Source of the DNA: Leptolinea tardivitalis
GTDB taxonomy: Bacteria; Chloroflexota; Anaerolineae; Anaerolineales; Anaerolineaceae
Length of the DNA: 64,000 nt
Direction of reading: 5' to 3'
NCBI RefSeq assembly: GCF_001050275.1
Contig: NZ_BBYA01000010.1
Location: 248,001 to 312,000 of the forward strand
The stretch's first letter is position 1. Each line of letters starts with the position of its first letter. Of this stretch, positions 33,766-42,014 are shown one piece after another. The position numbers were made by a program, and so were the translations under genes. The notes under the pieces are model-generated. The model was given only the letters and a program-made list of their open reading frames with translations, ran no database searches and had not been told where the DNA came from.

Positions 33766-34367
33766 TCTGAACCTCCTTGGGGGATTTGCGTCATTTCGCC
33801 TTCATCAATGAAGCGAAGCTGTGTACCACCTTCATGTCCATGGACGGCAATCACGTCATTGAGAGTCTGGTAAACGCCCATGGCATATGGCTCTCTCAAC
33901 CAATGGATGACCGATAATCCATCCGAAAAGACGGTGCCTTCCGCGACCACTCCGGTGCCCGAGACGCCGGTCACATCTTTGATGCGGAACAGGATGAACC
34001 TGCGCATCCGGCTGATAGCTGAGTTATGGAGATTGGGTTTTGTCAAAGTTTTTCCTTTCCTGTTTCTTTCTCTTGGCTTTCGAACAAGCACTTTGTTATT
34101 CGTGAGATCTAAAAGTTTTCCTTTTTCAAAGGTCAGGCGGTGACCGGTCAGCCTATGTTCAAACACGATCCCATCAGGCCAGGTGGATTTTTCATCGCGA
34201 TCCAATCGCAAATCCACCATGCGGAATAAACCACCGTAGAACAGACCAGGTTCATCCGCTGACCGGGTAGGATCAACGATCACTTTCCAGTCATACCCGG
34301 TGATGTCTCGGCCAACCTTACTTTCACTCTGGAAGAAATGTCCTGTTATCCTTCTGCAATAATCCAA
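33762..34367 (-). CDS. conserved-looking hypothetical protein of the partition operon
   Basis: The product is 201 residues from a TTG at 34367 that has GGAGG close upstream. The C-terminal 90 residues are compact: RRFILFRIKDVTGVSGTGVV, FSDGLSVIHWLREPYAMGVY and VIAVHGHEGGTQLRFID. The N-terminal half is beta-rich. Similar C-terminal segments occur in element- and phage-borne hypothetical proteins, as far as I recall, without a known function. It is the first gene of the parA operon and overlaps parA by 4 bp. Confidence 0.55.
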   Translation of the reverse strand: MDYCRRITGHFFQSESKVGRDITGYDWKVIVDPTRSADEPGLFYGGLFRMVDLRLDRDEKSTWPDGIVFEHRLTGHRLTFEKGKLLDLTNNKVLVRKPRERNRKGKTLTKPNLHNSAISRMRRFILFRIKDVTGVSGTGVVAEGTVFSDGLSVIHWLREPYAMGVYQTLNDVIAVHGHEGGTQLRFIDEGEMTQIPQGGSE

Positions 34368-34604
34368 ACAGCCTCCTTTCTTCCTGGCAAACAGGCGTGT
34401 GAATAGATGGGCAGGGAATGGATTAATCCTTGTCTTTCGATCAAAATGAATATGATATTTTCAAAATTTTGGTAACCGCTGTATCGTTGGGCTCGTTGAT
34501 TCCAGGTTTAACCGGTCAACTCACGTACTCCCCCTGCAGCGGAGTAGAGGCGGTTTTAATGGCTGAATCCATTCCAAAAAGGTGGAAAAATGGCAAAAAA
34601 GTGC

Positions 34605-34633
34605 TTGACTTCCCCCACAAAAAGACTTACTAT
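34605..34633 (+). promoter_or_regulatory. sigma-70-type promoter facing the tRNA-like fragment
   Basis: TTGACT (34605-34610) and TACTAT (34628-34633) are separated by 17 bp. Transcription would run rightwards into the tRNA-derived junction about 100 bp away. No convincing protein gene follows. Confidence 0.5.
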
Positions 34634-34726
34634 ACGAACGCTGATCAACAACCGTAGTTTGCAATGGTCGACGGAACCGGAGTACTATTAACTCGCTAAA
34701 TCGCCTGGTAAGGAGGTCAACGGTCC

Positions 34727-34820
34727 CGAAACCAGGTTCCTCCCTCATAACCCGGAGGTCAGTGGTTCGAATCCACTCCCCGCTACTAAGAGAAATGCCG
34801 AAAGGCACTATCCACATTAA
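34727..34820 (+). other. attachment-site junction with 3' fragment of a tRNA(fMet)-like gene
   Basis: Positions 34744-34788 read like the 3' 45 bases of an initiator tRNA(Met): the anticodon loop CTCATAACCC with CAT anticodon, a variable segment GGAGGTC, a T-arm GTGGTTCGAATCCAC, and the 3' acceptor strand CTCCCCGCTACTA. The 5' half (acceptor, D-arm) is missing, so it cannot fold as a tRNA. Tyrosine-recombinase elements typically leave such 3' tRNA pieces at one end. CGAAACCAGG lies just before it and GAAATGCCGAAAGG just after; both recur at the other junctions listed here. Confidence 0.65.
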
Positions 34821-34861
34821 CGTCAGTCTGCAAGGGCTGGCGTTTTCGATTCTTTCGGTAG

Positions 34862-34930
34862 TTCCCTGGCTAAACCATTCAGAGCAAGAAATACCCACAG
34901 GGGGTACAGGTGTCCACTCCCCGCTACTAT
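34862..34930 (+). repeat. second, degenerate tRNA-end-like junction
   Basis: The segment begins TTCCCTGG, has CAGAGCA in the middle and ends CCACTCCCCGCTACTA (34914-34929), like the acceptor end at 34773-34788. The order TTCCCTGG, CAGAGCA, CTCCC, GCTACTA is shared with the junction at 46.6 kb. Confidence 0.5.
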
Positions 34931-35117
34931 TTTCCATGCGCTGATTCCGTAAAGGAAAATGCTAATTAGTTCATTGTTGAGAGTTACTTTGCCAACAATT
35001 ACCAGGTAATGCCTCTTCGGCATCCATATCACTGGGCGGAATGGGATCGGACATCAAAGTCGCCAAATGGTTTGATAGTTACTCTTTACTCATTAAGAAG
35101 GTCGCCAGGGAAAACGA

Positions 35118-35158
35118 AAAGCGACCGGCATAACAAAGTTCTTTGTTATGCGGCCGCT
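35118..35158. repeat. near-perfect palindrome GCATAACAAAG/CTTTGTTATGC
   Basis: The central arms GCATAACAAAG and CTTTGTTATGC are perfect complements around TT (35128-35151). The flanking AGCGACCG and GGCCGCTC bases extend the pairing with minor mismatches. The stretch 34.94-35.59 kb otherwise holds no gene I can support. Confidence 0.5.
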
Positions 35159-35437
35159 CCTACGATTTGATGGATGTCCAGGGAGATCAGCGACTCGAAA
35201 CGATACCATTTTTATTCTACAAAGAAATCAGGCATGATCCAAGGTGGGCAGAGATCAGTTTATTCTTTATCCGATTGTTTGGCTGTTGGTATCAAAGTCA
35301 AGAAAAGACAGAAGTACATTTTTGACAGAAAAGTAAGCGTCTGTGTCCTCGCTGACATACCGCAGACGTTAATTGAACAGGGAGAACGCTGAAGCGCCTT
35401 TTACCGTAAAAAGGTATGGAAATACCATCTTGACCCA

Positions 35438-35497
35438 TGGGAACAATGCGTACTTTGTTCCATCCACTTTGATCCCCTAGAGTCTTAAGGGGGAACG
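35438..35497 (+). repeat. structured repeat, copy B
   Basis: GGAACAA (35440-35446) pairs with TTGTTCC (35455-35461). CCCCTAGAGTCTTAAGGGGG lies at the distal part and can form a second short stem. The segment aligns with copies A and C; the stem bases differ but keep pairing. Confidence 0.6.
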
Positions 35498-35594
35498 GGT
35501 CAGCGGAGTGACACATCGTTCTCTGTTGGATGGTCTTTGATGGTTTTGAGAATATCACCCAATCGCCAGGGACGATACCCCCTGACCTCAACGC

Positions 35595-36082
35595 TCATTT
35601 AGATATGGTTCGGTCCCAGATTGGAACCTTCAGGCAGCGGTGGAACATTATGGTATGACCATGTAGATTGATCCAACCATCTTCAAGAGGAACAATCGGG
35701 CGATGTGAAAAAATCAGTTTCATCTGATCGGATATCTGGACGTCAAGGAGTTTTTTATCAAGGTTACGCCACGGGTTTCACAATAAGATTTGCTGATCCG
35801 GTCATGGTTACCTTGGATCAAAAACAATCTGCCTTTTAACATGCCAGTAAGGAGGTCAAAATTGCTTTTATTGCCTAAGGCAAAATCACCCAGGTGCAGG
35901 ACGGTTTCGTCAGGAGAAATCAGGTCATTCCAATTCTTGATAATCAATTCCTGCCAGTTTTCAGGCCGGCTGCAATACCTTCCGATATTCTCACGCCGAA
36001 GGCGCACAGGCGTGTGGAAAAAATGCGTGTCGGAAATAATCCAGGTATCGAGAGTGATTTCAAGTGTGTTGTCGGAGGTCAT
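35595..36082 (-). pseudogene. metallophosphoesterase, frameshifted
   Basis: From the ATG at 36082 the protein runs WIISDTHFFH, VLHLGDFALG and FLIQGNHDRI, the first metal-binding motifs of calcineurin-like phosphoesterases, then breaks at about residue 105 into an unrelated tail ending at 35720. In the -1/+1 frame the missing half continues: KLLDVQISDQMKLIFSHRP and GWINLHGHT, the expected later motifs, to a TGA at 35595. The break falls at a run of six A residues (about 35755). It is either an inactivated gene or a sequencing slip. It lies between two structured repeats, isolated from any operon. Confidence 0.75.
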
Positions 36083-36131
36083 CCATTAATTATATTTTGA
36101 GATCTTCATTTTTTCTCTGACTAGTATTCAC

Positions 36132-36193
36132 AGTGGAACGACCTGGCAGGTTGTTCACGGTAGGTCGTTCCCGTAGAGTCTTAGGGGGAACGA
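36132..36193 (+). repeat. structured repeat, copy C
   Basis: GGAACGACC (36135-36143) pairs with GGTCGTTCC (36163-36171), and CGTTCCC (36166-36172) pairs with GGGAACG (36186-36192). Compared with copy A the A-T pairs in the first stem are G-C here, so the changes compensate. Copies B and C flank the phosphoesterase pseudogene. Confidence 0.65.
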
Positions 36194-36318
36194 TGTTAAA
36201 TTGATTTACCCGTGCGCATGAAGCATTGGCAAGTCAAGGAACGAGGCCGCTAATCGGTCCTTGGGATAGGTTTCAACACCCGGAAAAATAATTACGACCT
36301 GGGCTTTCCATCCCCCGT

Positions 36319-36846
36319 TTATTTTCGGCTCGCCAGGAATTGCGTAAATGTGTCGGTGGGTAGCTTGCGGTTGCGCTGCAACATATCTCGCCAGATCACG
36401 TTGCCCTGGCCTTCGTTGATCAAAAGATGGTCCAGCGCCTCAACCATGATATCGGCGCTAGTGCGGTGCTGCAAGTTGAAGGACTTGATATAGGGCAGAA
36501 TATCCCGCATGTTATTGCTTCCCAAGATGCCATTGTATTCCTTGGTAAGCACAATCGCGGCTGCCTCTCCACTACCAATGATCTTGTATCCCTGATCAGG
36601 ATGTTCAGTAAGCTTCAGGTATAAGTATCCAGCGTCAGTACCGGCGATGATTTGGTACACCATGACTCGATTCGCATTCAACAAAGCATCCACCTTGTTT
36701 TTCATGAACTGCACTCTTCTTAATTCAAAATACACTTGCTGGGGAATGCCGATGCGACCAGCGTACAACTGGAGAACAAGGTTTTCCTGCCCAACACACA
36801 GAAATGTCGAAAGGCAGTCTGTATCCAGGAATAACGGCTCAGTCAT
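36319..36846 (-). CDS. PIN-like domain protein of an HTH/ImmA cassette
   Basis: The product is 175 residues from the ATG at 36846, which overlaps the upstream gene by 8 bp; a longer frame to 36900 lies inside that gene. The start MTEPLFLDTDCLSTFL has the first acidic position of PIN domains, IGSGEAAAIVLTKEY the central Glu and LGSNNMRDI the later Asp. PIN proteins are RNases and are common toxins. Its genetic partners are the metallopeptidase and XRE genes just upstream, so a toxin-antitoxin or element-maintenance role is likely. I am confident of the fold pattern, less of the activity. Confidence 0.68.
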   Translation of the reverse strand: MTEPLFLDTDCLSTFLCVGQENLVLQLYAGRIGIPQQVYFELRRVQFMKNKVDALLNANRVMVYQIIAGTDAGYLYLKLTEHPDQGYKIIGSGEAAAIVLTKEYNGILGSNNMRDILPYIKSFNLQHRTSADIMVEALDHLLINEGQGNVIWRDMLQRNRKLPTDTFTQFLASRK

Positions 36847-37603
36847 ACGCCTCCTGGTCTTCGGCTGCGAGGTTGTATACGATGTCGGCCCGGAAGGCAT
36901 TCAGCAGCAGTTCTTCGTATTTGCCATTGGAGATCACATTGCCGTTGCTCAGTCGTTCAGCCAACTCGATGTAGCTTCCAGTAGTAAAATACTGCCGGTT
37001 CTCCGGGGTGGGGATGTACAACTCATCGCCAAACCCCAACTTGCGCGCCGAGGCGATGATGTCGGATTTGAGCGTGTTCGCGAAATCCAGGGAGATACAG
37101 CCATCCCCAACCAACCGGTAGAGAGTCGCCTGTCGGCTCATGCGGAAATGCTGTTCGATGCGCACGACATCTTCAACCGCCAAGGGTCTGCGCCCACCCT
37201 TTATCAAGTTCTTCTCGATGAAGCTGCGCAGCGCATCGTTTGGCGCGAGGAAGTATGAAGCAAAACAATCCGCATTCTTTTCTTCCTCATCCCTGCCAGC
37301 ACCAATATCATTGCCGCAGATCACGGTGGTTATTTCGTCCTGGATGAACAGGTGATACAGCTCATGCGCGGCGGTGAAGCGCTGGCGGCCTAGCGTTCTG
37401 GTTGAATTGATCGCGACCAATTGTTCGCCGCTGCGCGTGCGCACGCACATGCCAGAGATGTGGTTGGAGAAGGGGTAAAAAACCAGCGTCAGGCGTTCTT
37501 GCGATTGCAGGATGGTAAAAACATCGATCGGAGAGGATAAGTCCTCTCCGAATCGTTTTCGAAGCTCATTCGCCTGGTAACTGAGCTCTGGCTTAGGCTT
37601 CAT
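36839..37603 (-). CDS. ImmA/IrrE-family zinc metallopeptidase
   Basis: The product is 254 residues from the ATG at 37603 (MKPKPELSYQ), which overlaps the regulator gene by 11 bp. The HExxH zinc motif appears as FTAAHELYHLFI near residue 90, followed by EKNADCFASYFLAP, the downstream Glu of the family. ImmA/IrrE proteases cleave XRE-type repressors in response to damage or other signals. The adjacent XRE protein is the obvious substrate. The C-terminal 100 residues may sense a signal. Confidence 0.82.
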   Translation of the reverse strand: MKPKPELSYQANELRKRFGEDLSSPIDVFTILQSQERLTLVFYPFSNHISGMCVRTRSGEQLVAINSTRTLGRQRFTAAHELYHLFIQDEITTVICGNDIGAGRDEEEKNADCFASYFLAPNDALRSFIEKNLIKGGRRPLAVEDVVRIEQHFRMSRQATLYRLVGDGCISLDFANTLKSDIIASARKLGFGDELYIPTPENRQYFTTGSYIELAERLSNGNVISNGKYEELLLNAFRADIVYNLAAEDQEAYD

Positions 37604-37937
37604 GCAGGTTCTCCCGTAAAATAGCATGCATCTTGTCCAGGTTCAATGCGATTTTTTGAATATCTGCAATGGCATTGAGATCTTCCACCTGAATTCCATT
37701 CGCCCTGAATGCGATTTGCAAATGCGCCACCGGTACGTCCTCATTCATCAAGTCACTCAGGGATACACCAAACAGGTTGCCAAGCCGTTCCAAATGATCC
37801 ACTTGGAATTGGCGCTCGCCCTTTTCGCACTTCGAGATAGTGCTTTGATCCATTTCTAAAAACTGAGCGATGTGCATCTGGTTCAAGCCGGCTTTCTCGC
37901 GCAGCGCCTTGATCTTTTGTCCTATCGTATTCGTCAT
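37593..37937 (-). CDS. XRE-family HTH repressor
   Basis: This 114-residue protein has an HTH at residues 1-65: GQKIKALREKAGLNQMHIAQ, FLEMDQSTISKCEKGERQF. The C-terminal tail (ADIQKIALNLDKMHAILREN) is helical and may be the cleavage or dimerisation part. It starts after GGAGG at 37937, is first in a three-gene overlapping operon with the metallopeptidase and PIN-like genes, and probably represses its own promoter. No clear palindrome was identified upstream. Confidence 0.85.
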   Translation of the reverse strand: MTNTIGQKIKALREKAGLNQMHIAQFLEMDQSTISKCEKGERQFQVDHLERLGNLFGVSLSDLMNEDVPVAHLQIAFRANGIQVEDLNAIADIQKIALNLDKMHAILRENLHEA

Positions 37938-38154
37938 CGTGCCCCTCCTCCAGTGGTACCTTATTCTAGCACAATCTTGTCATATTTTCAACTTTTCTTA
38001 ATGTTTATATATGACAAACCCAAATACCCCCAACAAGAGAAATTTCATAACCGATTACCTCGATGGTTAACTTATTTATCTTAAAACTAATTATCTACAG
38101 GAAAGATCTCATTTCCTACAGTTTCTAAGTGTTATTTGATTGAGCTGCCAGATA

Positions 38155-38367
38155 TTACCCAATCCGACGATACGAGTAAGCATTCTTTATATTTTGGTGG
38201 AAATACTTGCCATGCGACGCTGCACTCATAAGCCCTTGATAAACACCCGCAGGTACATTGAAATATTGATAAACCCCTCCTGAAATAAATTCAATTTCTA
38301 GTGTTTGGGTTTGTGGATCATAGCCAACTGACCGCAGGTTACTTGATGCAACAGGTGTTCTTAACAT
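38155..38367 (-). CDS. KTSC-domain small protein paired with the OLD gene
   Basis: The product is 70 residues from the ATG at 38367, which has AAAGGAG upstream. The sequence RTPVASSNLRSVGYDPQTQT, LEIEFISGGVYQYFNVPAGV and SHGKYFHQNIKNAYSYRRIG matches the compact KTSC fold: an N-terminal Ser, G-xx-Y-F-x-V-P and a C-terminal Y-xx-R. The domain is thought to bind RNA or partner proteins, without certain function. It begins 10 bp after the stop of the OLD gene, so the two are co-transcribed. Confidence 0.75.
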   Translation of the reverse strand: MLRTPVASSNLRSVGYDPQTQTLEIEFISGGVYQYFNVPAGVYQGLMSAASHGKYFHQNIKNAYSYRRIG

Positions 38368-38377
38368 ATTTTCTCCT

Positions 38378-40204
38378 TTAGCCGACTCTGGCAATTTCTC
38401 TTGCCCTATTGAAAAGGTGAATAACTCGTTCTGGGATCATCTCGAGCGGACAAATGCTAGCCAATTTTTGCCCGTAGACAGGCTTCGTATTGGGAACATC
38501 ACTTCCACCATTCTGATAAATTAGTCTCATTAATCTTTCGGAGAATTTCTTATTCGGTTCATTTCTTATGCCCGACAAATGTTCAGGTGCCCAAGGTTTG
38601 TTATCAATTCGAGGCCATACCAAGTTAAGACAAGAACAGATAGATTCATCTGAGAATGCATCTTCGAATTCTTTATGCCCAATCAATATTAAATAATCAT
38701 CACCCTGGTCTCTTGTGAAACCTGCATTAATAAAATCCTGATTGGTTTGGGTATCACTATCCAAAAATGCAATAGTGAGTTGCTGTCGGTTTTTCCCAAG
38801 TAGTTTTAGAAGGCCTTTTTTGCCTCCATTACCTTCGATGTTTATCAAGCGGATGCCATCCTCTATCATGCTATGACCATACAAACGATGGTAAAAGATA
38901 GGTAAAGCATTTTCTTCGGTTGGACCCTCAATGATGATGTAACAACGTTCATAGAAAAGAATAGAGTTTGTAATGCCTAATTCAGCGGCAAGATTTACAA
39001 GAAAATCCTCAACATCCTGATCCTCTAAAGTATCGAGATAATTCACACTGGTCATACCACATTCACATAAACGCAATAGATTAATACTTGTAGCAGGAGC
39101 ATGATCAATCATTGTAAGGCTATGAGTACAAACGATCACTTGTATTCTAGATTTTTCCTGGTAAACAATATCTCGGATCGTTCGATACATATGTCGTTGG
39201 GCTTCGTAGTGAAGATTGACGTCCGGTTCGTCATAACCACGTAATAGTGGACGAGTTTGTTGTTGGCCAAAAATTTCTCTCTCCCAATCAAAAAAAGCCA
39301 TCAATAGCCGTCTTTTTGTTCCATCACCACATTTATTTAACCAATGAAATCCCCGCCCATCATCGATCGAAAATTGACCACTTTTCAACCCTCCAGAGAA
39401 ATCTATTGTGGGATTGAATTCCACTCGTTGAACACGTTGGTTGTACCGTTGAACATATCCTAATAACTCCGACACCTTTCTATTTAGCTCAGTTTCAATG
39501 TCAGATTTTAGATCTCTTAGAGATGCAATTGGTTGACGCGTACCATTTTCATCGGTTTCAAATATTTTCGATTCATACACGGTTCGAAGAGTTTTCATCA
39601 CAACATTTGTCGGATCTTGATAGTCAAGCGAACGGTAACGTTCGAAACGGGGAAGAAATTCCCGTAAAGCAGCCGGGGTAGTAGTTACCCAAGCGTCATG
39701 AAACGGAGTGTGTTGTTTATAATCTTCAATTCTTTGAATTTTTTCATCTTTATTCAACCTTCCCCCAACGACGATCCCGATTTCCTGGATGATTGCATCA
39801 AGGTCAGCTACTCTCAATGATGTCAAATCTTGATTGAGGATTTCCTGTTCATAACAGCGCCCGTTATACCAGGTCTCGCCACTGAGTCTTGTGAATCGTT
39901 TCTTCAAACGGAAAAATCCATCAGAAGATAGGAACTCTTGTGATATTGTTTGGCCATTATACGGATGAAAGGTTAGAACCGCCTCAATTTCATCTGCTCG
40001 GCTTTCTGGATTTCCATTACCTTCATCGAAATAGTAATAATCGCTATCTTCAGGTTGGTGTTCGTTCAAAATCAAGTCTAATAAATCCAGTACAGTGCTC
40101 TTTCCGGCATCATTTTCGCCAATTAAGACAGTTAATTCGCGAAAAGGTATCTTTACGTCTTTCAAACAACGAAAATTTTTGATTTCAATTGTGATGAGTT
40201 GCAT
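38378..40204 (-). CDS. OLD-family ATPase with TOPRIM nuclease domain
   Basis: The 608-residue protein begins MQLITIEIKNFRCLKDV and has an ABC/SMC-type Walker A GENDAGKST near residue 31. The signature and Walker B region is FDWEREIFGQ, RGYDEPDVNLHYEAQRHMY (residues about 295-335). The C-terminal third is TOPRIM: CYIIIEGPTEENALPIFY (the Glu) and IAFLDSDTQTN (the Asp-x-Asp). OLD proteins are DNA nucleases with ATPase control and occur in several anti-phage systems. The length fits class 1 or a single-gene OLD. Its only tight partner is the KTSC gene. GGAGG precedes the ATG. Confidence 0.82.
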   Translation of the reverse strand: MQLITIEIKNFRCLKDVKIPFRELTVLIGENDAGKSTVLDLLDLILNEHQPEDSDYYYFDEGNGNPESRADEIEAVLTFHPYNGQTISQEFLSSDGFFRLKKRFTRLSGETWYNGRCYEQEILNQDLTSLRVADLDAIIQEIGIVVGGRLNKDEKIQRIEDYKQHTPFHDAWVTTTPAALREFLPRFERYRSLDYQDPTNVVMKTLRTVYESKIFETDENGTRQPIASLRDLKSDIETELNRKVSELLGYVQRYNQRVQRVEFNPTIDFSGGLKSGQFSIDDGRGFHWLNKCGDGTKRRLLMAFFDWEREIFGQQQTRPLLRGYDEPDVNLHYEAQRHMYRTIRDIVYQEKSRIQVIVCTHSLTMIDHAPATSINLLRLCECGMTSVNYLDTLEDQDVEDFLVNLAAELGITNSILFYERCYIIIEGPTEENALPIFYHRLYGHSMIEDGIRLINIEGNGGKKGLLKLLGKNRQQLTIAFLDSDTQTNQDFINAGFTRDQGDDYLILIGHKEFEDAFSDESICSCLNLVWPRIDNKPWAPEHLSGIRNEPNKKFSERLMRLIYQNGGSDVPNTKPVYGQKLASICPLEMIPERVIHLFNRAREIARVG

Positions 40205-40393
40205 GCCCCCTCCGGATAATTTGACTAGTTTTTGGTTTATATGATTAAATTTTCATTCCTAATTGGTTATTTTATCCAAATCTCTACAGATTTTTTATTA
40301 ATGCGCATTTTCCCTGGAAATTAAGAGATTAAATTTGATTTTTCTCGCATTACTCTACGACTTTGTTGAATCCTAGAAGGCGACTCACTATCG

Positions 40394-41390
40394 CTACTGG
40401 TTATACACATTCTCCACTGCATCGGGATACTGCACATACACATGCTTGAACAATTCTTCTGCCAGGGTATTTACATCTTTGGGTGAGTACACATCCACCG
40501 GCAGGCCCGTTTGCTCATCGTACAGGTAATTGAAGATCAGGCTGCGGATCTGCGCCTTGGTCGTATCTTTGGCGCGCCAGTTATCCACCTTGCCAATTTC
40601 CGCCTTGATTTTCTCAATCAGCTCTTGAGCAATTTTCTTAACGCGATTTCGGGTTCGGGGATTGAGTTCGTTTTTCTTTTCACATAACAGGTCAAAGATG
40701 GCCAGGCTTTCTTCATCTAATCCTTCCCGAACAGAGCGTTGTTCTTCGTCAGATAACGCTTCGACCAGATTCAACAGTGCCTCAAACGTCTTTTCGATGG
40801 TCGCACGGTCGGTTTCCTGGTTGTATTCATCGACAATCTTTTGAAAGCGTTCTGAGAAATCCACCCGGCGTGGGTTACGGCGCAGCATAATTTCCAAACA
40901 CTTCTCCACTCGCACTTTGAGGGTTTGAACCGCCAGGTTTTGGCGCGGGGAGTGCTCGAATTCCTGGCGCAGCTTTTGGATATCAATCTGGCTGATGTCA
41001 AACAACTTGCCAGAATCGCCTCCAGGCTGCCCGGTGGAGTAAACGCCAACCGATTGTCCAATCACTTTGTACGCATCGTTCAAAATGTCCGAAATGTCTT
41101 CCGGTTGGCGGTGATCCTCGACTTGTTCAAATAATGCTTCCAGGGCATCCTGCTGCTGTTTGTAGACCGGCCAGTACAGGCGATTTTCGCTGAGCAGGGT
41201 TTGAGAGAGTTCCAGAACTTCATGAACAGATGCGCAAAAAACGCGCCCGCGTTTCGTCGTTCAGACAGACAGCCTCTACTCCCTTTTGGATCAATTCCAG
41301 TTTGTCAAACCCCTCGGCCTCAATCAAATCACTCAGCTCAAAACCCAGTTCGGACAAGTAGGCCTCCAATTTCGCAGATGCTGCAATTGC
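40394..41390 (-). pseudogene. C-terminal remnant of a type I restriction HsdR subunit
   Basis: The largest open part (40394-41083) is the helical C-terminal domain of HsdR proteins, including NPRRVDFSERFQKIVDEYN, DLLCEKK and a final YPDAVENVYNQ. The same frame continues upstream to about 41222 (VLELSQTLLSENRLYWPVYK). The homology then jumps frame to LEAYLSELGFELSDLIEAEG and AVCLNDETRARFLR, reaching about 41390. No helicase or nuclease part and no hsdM or hsdS gene is present. It is a decayed fragment with at least one frameshift, left from a larger locus. Confidence 0.7.
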
Positions 41391-41593
41391 AAAGAAATCC
41401 AGATTATGATAATCATGATTTCCTTATTTGTTATAGCACATCATAATAAATTAATGGCGACAGATTCTTTATAATATTTATTTCCCAATACATATAGCAC
41501 CTGCTTGCCCCATCATCACCCCCAGGCTTTGACAGAATCAAACGGCCTTGAATCTCAAAGACTTTTTCCATCTCACAAAAATTCTACAAAAGA
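41391..41593. other. intergenic stretch without identifiable gene
   Basis: AT-rich sequence with no open frame of weight, no strong promoter and no clear hairpin. It joins the HsdR remnant to the direct repeat. Confidence 0.5.
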
Positions 41594-41797
41594 GGACGTT
41601 CATTCACCAAAACACAACCTTCTTCCTCCGGGTCGCAATAAAAGTCACTATTACGTGACGAATAACTCATAACCAAAGATCCTCAGCCAGGCTAAAATGC
41701 GGCGCTTGAGTGAAAAACGCTACGAAACCAGGAAAATCTCTCATAACCCGTGGTTCCCCGAACGGGCCGTCAGGGCAGGCGCATCTGCTCCCCGCCA
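41594..41797 (+). repeat. left direct repeat of the arsenic module, with tRNA-end-like core
   Basis: About 200 bp here align with 46493-46705. Shared blocks include ACGTGACGAATAACTCATAA, AAAGATCCTCAG, CCAGGCTAAAATGCGGCGC, CGAAACCAGGAAAATC and TCTCATAACCCG. The last block equals the anticodon part of the tRNA-like fragment at 34.74 kb. Relative to the right copy, about 8 bp after CCCG are missing and the end reads CTCCCCGCCAC. Confidence 0.7.
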
Positions 41798-41962
41798 CAA
41801 AAAAAACACCTTGCCAGGTGATTTTTAGTGTTCAAATGGCACAAACCCTATATAGGGAACTAGGTCCACTCCCAGCTTCCGTAATCAAGACGACAAGAAA
41901 TTGTCGTTTCGATTTATATATAAGCTAATTCCTTAATCAAATCAATTCTTTCCGACTAACTG

Positions 41963-41990
41963 TTGACAAAAAAGTGTATGGGGATATAAT
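41963..41990 (+). promoter_or_regulatory. arsR promoter
   Basis: TTGACA (41963-41968) and TATAAT (41985-41990) are perfect hexamers with a 16-bp spacer. The predicted start is close to 41997-41998, at or next to the arsR ATG, so the transcript may be leaderless. Confidence 0.75.
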
Positions 41991-42014
41991 CATATTCATG
42001 GATTTGAATATGAT
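41989..42014. promoter_or_regulatory. ArsR operator (10-bp inverted repeat)
   Basis: ATCATATTCA (41989-41998) and TGAATATGAT (42005-42014) are perfect complements around TGGATT. The site overlaps the -10 box and the start codon, an ideal place for repression. A related site precedes the permease gene and a half-site TTTGAATATGA precedes the thioredoxin-like gene. Confidence 0.72.

Noticed and set aside
34430-34657. 75-residue plus-strand open frame before the tRNA-like fragment
   Set aside because: No ribosome site, no domain, and it crosses a promoter; probably chance.
34744-34788. Functional tRNA gene
   Set aside because: Only the anticodon-to-acceptor half is present; no matching 5' acceptor or D-arm could be found upstream.
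41710-41928. 72-residue open frame in the left direct repeat
   Set aside because: Same as above: it is within the repeat and not conserved with the right copy.
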